This document shows positions 17,893-26,724 of a stretch of 56,398 nt of DNA, piece by piece; the first letter of the stretch is position 1; each line of letters starts with the position of its first letter. A program made the translations under genes and the position numbers. The DNA is from Akkermansia muciniphila (GTDB taxonomy: Bacteria > Verrucomicrobiota > Verrucomicrobiia > Verrucomicrobiales > Verrucomicrobiaceae): positions 1-56,398 of the forward strand of contig CAMCWM010000010.1 in NCBI GenBank assembly GCA_945882215.1, written 5' to 3'. Under the pieces are notes generated by a model. It saw only the letters and a list, made by a program, of their open reading frames with translations. It was not told the DNA's origin and made no database searches.

Positions 17893-20561
17893 CCGCAGAG
17901 CCGCCAGTTCTGATGGACAGCCTGGAGAGTTCGTTTGACGCCTACGAACGCCCCATCCGCATCCGCAACTACAAGCTGGGCGCCCTGCTTGCAGGCGTCT
18001 TCATGCCTGCCGGGGCTTCGTTGGATTTCTTCATGTATGGCTGGAAGCAGTCGCTGGAATTCTTCCCTGCCCGGATCTTCTCGGCGGTGCTGCTGGCGCT
18101 GGTCTGGCTGGCGTTGCACTACCTGCCTGGAACGCGTTATTACCGTTATCTGGGGCTCTCCGTGGCGCTCATTCCGTTGCTGGCCATCTCGTGGATGATT
18201 TACTCCAAGGATGGTGCCATCTCGCCGTATTACGCCGGACTTAATCTGGTGATGCTCGGCTCGGCCCTGCTGCTGCGCTGGACCTTGGAAGACAGCATTT
18301 TGATCTTTGTGCTCACCTTTGCCGCCTACCTCGTGGCGACCGTGCTGCACGGGCCGTTTTCATTCGAGGGCTTGTTTTTCAACAACCTCTATTTCCTCTT
18401 CGTCACCGGCGTTTTCATCGTGGCCGGTAGTTGGTATTACAACACCATCCGTCAGTCGGAGTTCAAACTGCGTTATAGCCTGGAGGAAAACCGAGCGGAG
18501 CTGGAGTCCGCCAACCAGAAGCTGCGCGAGCTCGACGAGACCAAAAGCCGCTTCTTTGCCAACATCAGCCACGAATTGCGCACGCCGCTCACGCTGATGA
18601 TTGCACCGCTGGAAACTCTCATCCATCGTTCGGAATCCATCAGTAGTCCCGAAGATCGTGATCTGATGAATACCATGCACGGCAACGGCATGCGCCTGCT
18701 CAAGCTGATCAACGATCTGCTCGATCTCGTGCGCCTGGAATCTGGACGCGCCCAGGTGCGTGTGCAGCGGGTGGAGATGAGCGAGTTCATCCACGGCCTC
18801 TCCACGGCTATTGGTGCCGTGGCAGAAGACAAACGCGTCCAATTGCATGCCAATGTCCAGCCGGATGTCGGCACCGTGCTGGCCGATCCAGAAAAACTCG
18901 AGCGCATCTGCCTCAACTTGCTGTTCAATGCCGTGAAGTTCACCGCTTCCGGTGGTCGGGTGGATTTCACCGCTGCGAAAGAGGACGGCTGGCTGGTTGT
19001 CGAAGTGCGCGATTCCGGCATGGGCATTCCTGCGGATCAACTGCCGCACATCTTCAACCGCTTCTGGCAGGCGGACACCTCCTCCCAGCGCAAGTTCCAA
19101 GGCATGGGCATCGGCCTCGCACTCGTCAAGGAACTTGCGGAAGTGCAAGGTGGCAGTGTGAACGCAACCAGCGTGGTCGGCAAAGGCACCACCATGACGG
19201 TGAAGCTGCCGCTGCATCTGACGGAAACCGCCGAAGTCGAAGACGAGGCCCGCGAAGTGACCGAAACATCCGCCGAACCTCCAAAAGAAGAGAAGAACTG
19301 GATCGCCGATCTTTACCGTCGTGCCGAAATGTTCCCGGCCATGACCTCGCTCCAAGCCACGCTGCGTCCGGTGGAAACGGGCATCAGCCGCAGCAAGAAG
19401 CCCATGCTGCTCATCGCCGACGATGAACCCGACATGCTGCGCTTCCTCAAAAGCCAGTTGAGCAACAACTTTGAAATTCTGGAGGCCGTGGACGGGCAGC
19501 AGGCCGTGGATAAAGCCGCGCAGTTCCTGCCGGACATCATTCTTTCCGACATGATGATGCCTGAAAAGGACGGTCTGCAGGTCTGTCGTGAGCTGCGTGA
19601 CCGCACCTCCACCCGTTCCATCCCCATCGTGTTGCTCACAGCACGGGCTGATGAAAAAACGAAGCTCGAATGTCTCGCCGCCGGTGCCAGCGACTTTTTG
19701 CCGAAGCCTTTCTCCCTGACCGAGATCATGGTGCGCTTGAAAAACCTGGTCGATTCACGCCTCTACCAGAAAGAACTCGTGGTGCAGAAGCAGCAGCTCG
19801 AAAACGCGCTGGAGCAGATCAAGGAAACCGAGTCGCTGCTCGTGCAGAACGAAAAACTGGCCTCGCTAGGCCGACTCAGTGCCGGCTTGATTCACGAGAT
19901 CAACAACCCGCTCAACTATGCCCGCCAGGGCCTTCATATCATCGGACGCTCCACCAAATCCCTGCCCGAAGAAGAGCGTGCTGACTTTGCCGACACGCTC
20001 AAAGATGTGGAAGACGGCGTGAACCGCGTCATCCAGATTATTTCTGACTTGCGTGGCTTCACGCGCAACGCCAGTCAGCTCAACCATGCCTTTGATCTGA
20101 AAAGCATGGTGGACACCGGCATGCGTTTCTTCTCCCATGTCTGGAAGGACGGCATCAAGCGCGAGGTGGACATCCCCTCCGGCCTCGAAGTCCGTGGCGA
20201 CAGCAATCAATTCGTCCAGATTCTCATCAACCTCATTCAGAACGCGCTCGACGCCATGGGGACCAAGGAATATCCGGCGGAGGAATCCGCCTGTCTCACT
20301 CTTTCCGCACACACCCGTGGGGACAAGGTCGTCTTCACCATCAAGGACAACGGCCCCGGCATCCCGCAGGAAATTCGGGACAAGATCTTTGATCCCTTCT
20401 TTACCACCAAGGATGTGGGGCAGGGCATGGGTCTCGGACTTTCCATCTGCAACCGTATCATTGCCGACCATGGCGGACGCATCGAGGTGCGCAGCCAGTC
20501 CGGACTGTTCACTGAGTTCATTTTGGAATTACCCTCCTCCGACAGCACCCACAACACGTAA
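17889..20561 (+). CDS. Membrane hybrid kinase: 6 TM, kinase, receiver, second kinase (PhcS-PhcR-like fusion)
   Basis: The first 195 residues contain about six hydrophobic helices (for example FSAVLLALVWLALHYL and FLFVTGVFIVAGSWYY). Then come a HisKA domain (FFANISHELRTPLTLMIAPL, His about 228), an HATPase (NLLFNAVKFTASGG, DSGMGIP, GMGIGLALV), a receiver at about 495-610 (LLIADDEPDML, LSDMMMPEKDG, LPKPFS), a coiled coil, and a second complete kinase (ASLGRLSAGLIHEINNPLNY; NLIQNALDAMG; DNGPGIP; GQGMGLGLS). In Ralstonia, PhcS is the membrane kinase and PhcR is a receiver joined to a kinase. Here the two appear fused in one 890-residue chain. All boxes of both kinases look intact. It overlaps the upstream methyltransferase by 4 bases and is followed after 26 bp by the receiver-ATPase gene. 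Confidence 0.88.
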   Translation: MTAEPPVLMDSLESSFDAYERPIRIRNYKLGALLAGVFMPAGASLDFFMYGWKQSLEFFPARIFSAVLLALVWLALHYLPGTRYYRYLGLSVALIPLLAISWMIYSKDGAISPYYAGLNLVMLGSALLLRWTLEDSILIFVLTFAAYLVATVLHGPFSFEGLFFNNLYFLFVTGVFIVAGSWYYNTIRQSEFKLRYSLEENRAELESANQKLRELDETKSRFFANISHELRTPLTLMIAPLETLIHRSESISSPEDRDLMNTMHGNGMRLLKLINDLLDLVRLESGRAQVRVQRVEMSEFIHGLSTAIGAVAEDKRVQLHANVQPDVGTVLADPEKLERICLNLLFNAVKFTASGGRVDFTAAKEDGWLVVEVRDSGMGIPADQLPHIFNRFWQADTSSQRKFQGMGIGLALVKELAEVQGGSVNATSVVGKGTTMTVKLPLHLTETAEVEDEAREVTETSAEPPKEEKNWIADLYRRAEMFPAMTSLQATLRPVETGISRSKKPMLLIADDEPDMLRFLKSQLSNNFEILEAVDGQQAVDKAAQFLPDIILSDMMMPEKDGLQVCRELRDRTSTRSIPIVLLTARADEKTKLECLAAGASDFLPKPFSLTEIMVRLKNLVDSRLYQKELVVQKQQLENALEQIKETESLLVQNEKLASLGRLSAGLIHEINNPLNYARQGLHIIGRSTKSLPEEERADFADTLKDVEDGVNRVIQIISDLRGFTRNASQLNHAFDLKSMVDTGMRFFSHVWKDGIKREVDIPSGLEVRGDSNQFVQILINLIQNALDAMGTKEYPAEESACLTLSAHTRGDKVVFTIKDNGPGIPQEIRDKIFDPFFTTKDVGQGMGLGLSICNRIIADHGGRIEVRSQSGLFTEFILELPSSDSTHNT

Positions 20562-20587
20562 GCCGACACCTAGAAGGACACTCCGCC

Positions 20588-21838
20588 ATGCAAAACCAAT
20601 ACGACCTCAAACGCTATGCCGTTCTCTATGTCGATGATGAAGAGAAGGCATTGAAGTACTTCGAAAAAACCTTCGGGGACGAGTTCCGCATCCTCACCGC
20701 CAACAACGCGGCGGACGGCCTCAAAATCATCGAGCAGAGGGGCGAAGAAATTGGCGTTCTTCTTTCCGATCAGCGCATGCCCGGTGAAAAAGGCGTGCAG
20801 CTTCTTGAGCGCGCCCGCCAGCTCCGTCCGCGCCTCGTGCGCATGATGGTCACTGCTTATGCCGACTATGACGTCACCGTTGAGGCCGTGAACCTCGGTA
20901 GCATCTTCCGTTACATCTCCAAACCCATCCAGGTGGACGATGTCCGCAACACCCTGCATCGCGCCATGGAGTTCTACATCCTCCAGCAGGAGCGCGACGA
21001 TCTTTTGCGCGAAAAACTCTCCGTGCTGCAGAACCTGCTCATCACTGATCGCGTCATGGGCCTCGGTGTGGTCGCGGCCGGATTGAACCAGCATCTGCAC
21101 CAGCCATTGCGTGCTGTGCATGCCTTCCTGGATCTCACTCCTGGCAGGCTCGGACAGCAGAATTTTGTGCTCGACCGGCTGCGTGAAGCCACCTTCTGGC
21201 GTGATTTCCACGGTCACGTCGTTCAGCAGTCCTCTCGCATCGCCGAGCTTCTGGGCGAGCTGCAATCCGCCGCCGGTGCTGAGCACAAGATCGACTCTGC
21301 GGCTGTCATTCAGACCGTGATCGAACAATTGCGCTCTGCATTCACCGCGAAAGGCATCGAACTGAAGTTCGAACCCACCGGCCCGCTGCCGTCGCTTCAG
21401 GTCAACCGGCCTTCCTTTGAGAAGATGCTCCATCTGCTGCTCCAGACCGAGCTGGCGCTGCTTCCCACCGGCGCTCACGTCACTCTCTCCGCCCAGACAG
21501 CGGCTGAAGCGGCGGACGCAGGCTCGCTGCATCTCACCCTCACTGACAACGGCCCAGGACTCTCCTCCGATGTGCTGCGCTCTGTGTTTGATCCGTTCTA
21601 CACGCAAGCCGATGCCGGCACCGAAGGACCCGGACTCACGCTCATGGGCGCCTTCCTGCTCGCCTACCACCACGGTGGTCGTATCACCTCACCACGAACC
21701 GCCAAAGGCCTCATCCTTGACATCTTGCTGCCCGCTGTCGCCCCGGCCCCGCTGGCCCCTGCCGAAAGCAGCCGCGAATTCATCACCAACGTCCTCATGA
21801 ACGACGTTCTCTGGGAACGCTTGCTGCCCAACGGTTGA
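20588..21838 (+). CDS. Receiver protein with C-terminal HATPase-like domain (PhcQ-like)
   Basis: Residues 1-130 form a receiver (AVLYVDDEEKALKYFEKTF, VLLSDQRMPGEKG with the phosphoacceptor Asp, VTAYADYD, YISKPIQ) of the HoxA/HupR-like branch that shares the DQRMP motif. A helical linker follows, and then a HATPase-like domain (SFEKMLHLLLQTELALLPTG; LTDNGPGLSSDVLRSVFDPFY; GPGLTLMGAFL). The N-box Asn is not conserved and there is no clear phosphoacceptor His, so it is probably not an active kinase. AAGGA lies about 10 bases upstream of the ATG. As third gene of the trio it would be the PhcQ counterpart; no DNA-binding domain is present, and no phcA-like LysR gene is in this window. Confidence 0.78.
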   Translation: MQNQYDLKRYAVLYVDDEEKALKYFEKTFGDEFRILTANNAADGLKIIEQRGEEIGVLLSDQRMPGEKGVQLLERARQLRPRLVRMMVTAYADYDVTVEAVNLGSIFRYISKPIQVDDVRNTLHRAMEFYILQQERDDLLREKLSVLQNLLITDRVMGLGVVAAGLNQHLHQPLRAVHAFLDLTPGRLGQQNFVLDRLREATFWRDFHGHVVQQSSRIAELLGELQSAAGAEHKIDSAAVIQTVIEQLRSAFTAKGIELKFEPTGPLPSLQVNRPSFEKMLHLLLQTELALLPTGAHVTLSAQTAAEAADAGSLHLTLTDNGPGLSSDVLRSVFDPFYTQADAGTEGPGLTLMGAFLLAYHHGGRITSPRTAKGLILDILLPAVAPAPLAPAESSREFITNVLMNDVLWERLLPNG

Positions 21839-21953
21839 TCAAAGGATATCCGCCTTCCTTGGGCGCGTAACGTGCTGTCATCCCAGCGTGTCTTTGACTG
21901 AAGGACACGTTGGTCTTGACTAGCTTTGCATTCTTCCCGTAAGTCGGCATTGC

Positions 21954-24900
21954 ATGCCGGAAAATGCGGAGAAGCAGCACGATCCAGACGCCACGATCCC
22001 GATGGCGGCTCCGGTGCCGACGGCGGGCGCCAAGGAGTCGCCTGATCTGCCGCTGCCGGAGGAGCTGACCTTGCTGCTCCCGCATGGAAACTACTCCGTG
22101 GATGGATTTCTCGGCCAGGGCGGCATGGGGGCGGTCTACAAAGGCACGCAGGTGCGGCTGCAACGCAAGGTGGCCATCAAGATCATGCGGCGTGACCAAG
22201 GCAAGGACCACGGCTTCGAGGAGCGCTTCCGCCGTGAGGCGCTGGCGCTGGCGCAGCTCAATCACCCAAACATCGTCAATGTCATCGACTACGGCGAGGC
22301 GGGGCCGGATTACCTCTACATCGTCATGGAGTTCGTCGATGGCACTGATCTGGTGGGCGTGATCCGCAGCGGCCAGATGACGCAGGAGACGGCGCTCAAG
22401 CTGCTACCGCAGATTTGTGACGCGCTGCAGTTCGCGCATGACAACGGCATCGTGCATCGCGACATCAAGCCCGCAAACATCCTGCTGACACGCGATGGCC
22501 GCATCAAGATGGCGGACTTTGGCCTGGCGAAGCGTTTTGATGTGAACAGCACCTTCCAAACGCAGGCCGGTGCCGGCATGGGCACACCGGACTACGCCGC
22601 GCCGGAGCAGTTTGATCCTAACGGCAACGTGGACCATCGCGCGGACATCTACGCGCTCGGGGTGATGATTTACCAGATGGTCACCGGCCAGCTTCCACGT
22701 GGCGCATGGAAGCCGCCGTCGGAAAAGGCGGATGTGGACGCGCATTGGGACAAAATCGTCTCCCACGCCCTGCAAACCGATCCGAGCGACCGCTACGCGA
22801 GCGTCAGCGAGATCAAAACGGACATCAGCAGCATCCTGCTTCCGATCAGCGGACAGGGTGGTGTGGTCGGCAATGAGGTTAGCCGAAAAAGCGGATTCAG
22901 CGGCAAGCTCGGAGGTTCCACGACCGCGCTCACGCAAGCAGGCGGACGCAGCGTCACCGTGGTGCAGGCTCCAGTGCCGCCGCGCTCGAAAAAGCCACTC
23001 CTCTTTGGGCTGGCGGGCGCGTTGATGATCGCGGCGGGTGGTTATTTCGCTTGGGACAAATTCGCCGCCGAGGTCCGGCCCATCTCCGTCACGAATCCTG
23101 TGGCGTCAGCAGCTCCGGCGCTGCCCGCCCCCATCCGCCTGTGGGATGCTGCGGACAAGCTTCGCAAGCAACCGGGCGTTTCGTGGGAAGATGATGCGCT
23201 GCGGCTGGATAATGTCGAAGTAGCTCGCGTTTTCCCCTTGGTTCAGCGCGTTGCGGTCAAGACATCCATCCGCGTCACCCCAGATACCGAGGCGGTCAAA
23301 CTCTGCCTGAAGCAGAGGTCACGTGATGAGGGCACCTATTTCTTGTATGTGGATTTTGCGAATGCCAACCTTGCTCTCTTAATCGCGGGGCAGGACAAAC
23401 AGCGCCATTTGAAGTCATGGAACATGCCACGCCAATATCGTCCAGGCGAATGGCTGCCCGTGGAACTGCGGGTGGTTGATGGGGAGATCAGCGTGTCACT
23501 GGAAGGCAAGCTGCTCGGCACCGTTCGCGATTCGGCGCTTTCGGATTTCACGGCCCTTACCCTCTCGGGCAAGCCGTATGCCCACTTCCGCGACATCGAA
23601 GTGGCGCCGCTGGACCCATCGTGGACAAACTGGCCACCAGCCCCGTCCATTCCTGTCACCGTCACGATTGCGGAGACAGTCCAACGCCCGGTGCCGAAAC
23701 CCGCCGCCTGGGTGGATGCCACAGCGCAGGTGCGAGATGCCGTGGTGCAAGCCGGTGCCGGTGCGGTCCAAGGCGACTGGCTTGCCCTCTCCAAACCAAA
23801 TTATCTCACCCGGATGCTCGACCGCAAGATCTTACGAAATGCCGTGGTGCGGATGAGCTTCAAGGGCGTGGCCGGCATGGCGTTGCGCACCAGCCCAACA
23901 GATTTCAGCTACCAGTGCGTGCTGAATTCGGACCGCACTTTGGGTTTGTTTAGTTTTGACGGACTTGCGTTAACGCGGGTGCATTTCAACAAGCGGGTAA
24001 AACTCGAGCCGGATTTCGACCTGCTGGCTGAGCATGAGCTGGTGATGGCGGTCGAGGAGGATCTCATCTCGGTGTGGCTGGATGGCCGCCTGATGCTGAG
24101 CCAGCGAGACAGCCACATCGCTCAGGGCCAGATCACTGTGATCTTCCAGGCTGCTGGAAGCGACGACTCCCTCCATCCACACGTCAAGAAGGTGGAGTAT
24201 GCCGACCTCGGCGGCACGCCTGCCGTCCCCGCGTCGCAGAGCGCCGTTTCGCGCACTTGGCAGGCTCCGACACCCACCGTCGCCGCTGACACGGAGTGGA
24301 CAAATCTCATCCCGCACATCAAGCCGGAGCGCGATGTCATTCGCGGTGATTGGACCGTGGACGAAAAAGGCCTGACGGCGAAGCGTGCCGAGTGGGCCTT
24401 CTGCAATATCCCCGTGCAAGACCCCGGCACAGACTACGATCTGCGCTACAAGGTGACTCGCGGTGAAGGCACGCCCCTCGCCATGTTCTTCGCCTTCCGC
24501 AAAGGGAACACCGGTGCCTACACAGCCGTTGACTACTCTGGTGGCGGGGAGTTGTTCGCCGACCGTTTGCGCTGGGTGTCCGTGGAGGACAGGACCGACC
24601 TCGACAGGAATGCTCCCTCCTACCCCAAGGCCAAACGCCAAGAGTGGCTCCCGCGAGACAAGCTCTGCACCGTGCTCCTTCAAGTGCGGGAAAAGGAAGT
24701 CATCGTTTCCATCAATGATGAGGAAGTCCTGCGCTGGCCCACCAACTGGGCAAACACCCAGCAGCATGGGCGGTGGGCCTTCCCCATGTTCCAAGGCATC
24801 AACGGACTCCCGATCTTCGGCGTCGGCATCTACGACTGCGAGGCCGTCTTCCACAGCATCGAGATGCGGCGGGTGGGCGAGGCTGTGGCGCCCACCGCCC

Positions 24901-26576
24901 CGATCGGTGAGCCGGGGAGCATCCCGCACCTGCTCACCTCGCCGGACTACGAGTGGAGCGCACCTGTGAATCTGGGGCCTCTGGTCAACAGTCCCGCACT
25001 TGAAGTCGGCACATGGGTCTCACCAGATGGTCTAGGCCTGATCTTTGGCTCAAAACGCGAGGGCGATGGGGAACTCTTTGAGAGCCGGCGCATCAATGTG
25101 GACGCCCCGTGGAGCAAGCCGGCGCTCGTGTTCTCATCCGTTGAACCCGGCATACAGGAGCATCCCTGGCTGAGCGAAGATGGACTGAGTTTGTATTATC
25201 ACTCCACCACAGGTCCGGGACACCAAACAGGGGCTGTGCCGACCGGGGACATCTTCCTCCGGGAACGTGCCGCCGCAGGCCAGCCGTGGTCCCCGCCTGT
25301 AAACCTGGGGCCAAACGTGAACCAACCCGGCTGGGATTCCGCCCCCAGGCTCTCCAAAGATGAACTCAGCCTCCTCTTCACCACCGTCCGAGCCGGTGGG
25401 CAGGGAATCTGGGACATCTGGCGCTGCCGCCGCAAATCACGACAGGACTCCTTCGGGCCGCCGGAAAACCTGGGGCCGGGACTGAACACTTTCGAGGCCG
25501 AAAATCACGCCATGATCGCAGCGGATAACCGCACGATTCTCTTCCTGCGTGGCATACCAAACCTCACCTCATCTCGGTTGCTCATGGCCACGCCAGACGC
25601 CAAGGGCCAATACCAAGCCACCGCGCTCGATTTTCCTGTCATTGGCAAATTGAGCAATCCCTGGTTGTCCGCCGATGGCCGCACCCTGTGGTTCGCCTGG
25701 AACGGCCCGGGAAGCGTAGGAGACATGGACCTCTGGGAGATCCGGCGCGTGCCCAAGGCGAAGAAGAATCCCTCCGCGCCCAGCAAGACGTCTGCCTCAT
25801 CTGCTGCCGCCACAAAGGACACGCCATTTGAGAACACCCTCGGCATGAAGTTCGTCCCCGTGCCCATCACCGGCGGGCCGGCGGATGGGAAGCGCGTGCT
25901 CTTCAGCGTGTGGGAGACGCGGGTGCAGGATTACGAGGCGTTTGTGAAGGAGACGAAGTGTGAGTGGCGACCGGTTCAGTTCCGGCAGGGGACGGACCAT
26001 CCAGCCATGAACGTGTCATGGGAAGACGCGCAGGCTTTCTGCCTCTGGCTGACGAAGCGTGAGCAAAAAAATGCCCAACTCGGCCCCCAGGACCGTTACC
26101 GCCTCCCCACGGACCATGAATGGAGCTGCGCGGTGGGGATTGGTGCGCGCGAGGACGCCAGAGCACTCCCGCAAGCCAAAGACCAGCTTATTGGCGATGC
26201 TTTTCCATGGGGCCGAGAATGGCCGCCAGCGGGGAGGGAAAATTATGCTGGCGAAGAGTTGCTGGGTCTTAAATTGACCGAGGTTTACCCTTTCATCACT
26301 CCAATCAGCGGTCACAAGGACGGCTTCATGGAAACGGCTCCTGTGGGGTCTTTTCAAGCCAATGCCAATGGTCTATACGACCTTGGTGGAAATGCCTGGG
26401 AATGGTGCGAGGACTGGTTTGATAAGACACAGGAGGCGCGGGTGCTGCGTGGTGCCGCGTGGGCACATTTTGATCGTTTGAACCTGCTTTCCTCCAAACG
26501 AAGCCGCGGCAGGATTGGAATGACGCTTCCACCGTTCATTGGCTTTCGCTGTGTTCTGGAGTCGTATCCAGAGTAG
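21954..26576 (+). CDS. Receptor-type Ser/Thr protein kinase with propeller and FGE-sulfatase domains
   Basis: This is a 1540-residue protein. Residues 40-300 form a PknB-type kinase: glycine loop FLGQGGMGAVYKG, VAIKIM Lys, HRDIKPANILL, DFGLAKRF, GTPDYAAPEQ, all intact. A single membrane helix (LLFGLAGALMIAAGGYFAW) lies near residue 350. The exported part has two or three beta-sandwich modules that look like LamG/DUF1080 folds (about 400-970), PD40-type beta-propeller repeats (about 990-1270, repeating WSPPVNLGPNVN-like units), and a C-terminal formylglycine-generating-enzyme-like (SUMF1) domain (about 1292-1540: NTLGMKFVPVP, MNVSWEDAQAFCLWL, YRLPTDHEW, GNAWEWCEDW, RGAAW, GFRCV). Such FGE-like domains in bacterial kinases are usually binding rather than catalytic. 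A close paralogue of the kinase and propeller parts is at 46957. The stop is TAG. Confidence 0.92.
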   Translation: MPENAEKQHDPDATIPMAAPVPTAGAKESPDLPLPEELTLLLPHGNYSVDGFLGQGGMGAVYKGTQVRLQRKVAIKIMRRDQGKDHGFEERFRREALALAQLNHPNIVNVIDYGEAGPDYLYIVMEFVDGTDLVGVIRSGQMTQETALKLLPQICDALQFAHDNGIVHRDIKPANILLTRDGRIKMADFGLAKRFDVNSTFQTQAGAGMGTPDYAAPEQFDPNGNVDHRADIYALGVMIYQMVTGQLPRGAWKPPSEKADVDAHWDKIVSHALQTDPSDRYASVSEIKTDISSILLPISGQGGVVGNEVSRKSGFSGKLGGSTTALTQAGGRSVTVVQAPVPPRSKKPLLFGLAGALMIAAGGYFAWDKFAAEVRPISVTNPVASAAPALPAPIRLWDAADKLRKQPGVSWEDDALRLDNVEVARVFPLVQRVAVKTSIRVTPDTEAVKLCLKQRSRDEGTYFLYVDFANANLALLIAGQDKQRHLKSWNMPRQYRPGEWLPVELRVVDGEISVSLEGKLLGTVRDSALSDFTALTLSGKPYAHFRDIEVAPLDPSWTNWPPAPSIPVTVTIAETVQRPVPKPAAWVDATAQVRDAVVQAGAGAVQGDWLALSKPNYLTRMLDRKILRNAVVRMSFKGVAGMALRTSPTDFSYQCVLNSDRTLGLFSFDGLALTRVHFNKRVKLEPDFDLLAEHELVMAVEEDLISVWLDGRLMLSQRDSHIAQGQITVIFQAAGSDDSLHPHVKKVEYADLGGTPAVPASQSAVSRTWQAPTPTVAADTEWTNLIPHIKPERDVIRGDWTVDEKGLTAKRAEWAFCNIPVQDPGTDYDLRYKVTRGEGTPLAMFFAFRKGNTGAYTAVDYSGGGELFADRLRWVSVEDRTDLDRNAPSYPKAKRQEWLPRDKLCTVLLQVREKEVIVSINDEEVLRWPTNWANTQQHGRWAFPMFQGINGLPIFGVGIYDCEAVFHSIEMRRVGEAVAPTAPIGEPGSIPHLLTSPDYEWSAPVNLGPLVNSPALEVGTWVSPDGLGLIFGSKREGDGELFESRRINVDAPWSKPALVFSSVEPGIQEHPWLSEDGLSLYYHSTTGPGHQTGAVPTGDIFLRERAAAGQPWSPPVNLGPNVNQPGWDSAPRLSKDELSLLFTTVRAGGQGIWDIWRCRRKSRQDSFGPPENLGPGLNTFEAENHAMIAADNRTILFLRGIPNLTSSRLLMATPDAKGQYQATALDFPVIGKLSNPWLSADGRTLWFAWNGPGSVGDMDLWEIRRVPKAKKNPSAPSKTSASSAAATKDTPFENTLGMKFVPVPITGGPADGKRVLFSVWETRVQDYEAFVKETKCEWRPVQFRQGTDHPAMNVSWEDAQAFCLWLTKREQKNAQLGPQDRYRLPTDHEWSCAVGIGAREDARALPQAKDQLIGDAFPWGREWPPAGRENYAGEELLGLKLTEVYPFITPISGHKDGFMETAPVGSFQANANGLYDLGGNAWEWCEDWFDKTQEARVLRGAAWAHFDRLNLLSSKRSRGRIGMTLPPFIGFRCVLESYPE

Positions 26577-26724
26577 GAGCGCGCATTTGGTTTCTGAAGC
26601 AGGCGGGATGGCAGGTTTGTGACTGCGTGAATGAGGAGGCGGCCATTCGGCACTGGAGTTCAGCGCGTGCAACGCAACTTTGTGGGCAGGTCTGAGTTGA
26701 AGACAGCAACCTGTTGAACTTCCC

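Noticed and set aside
20570..21673. 367-codon frame on the minus strand
   Set aside because: It is the complement of the receiver-ATPase gene at 20588, which has clear motifs and an SD.
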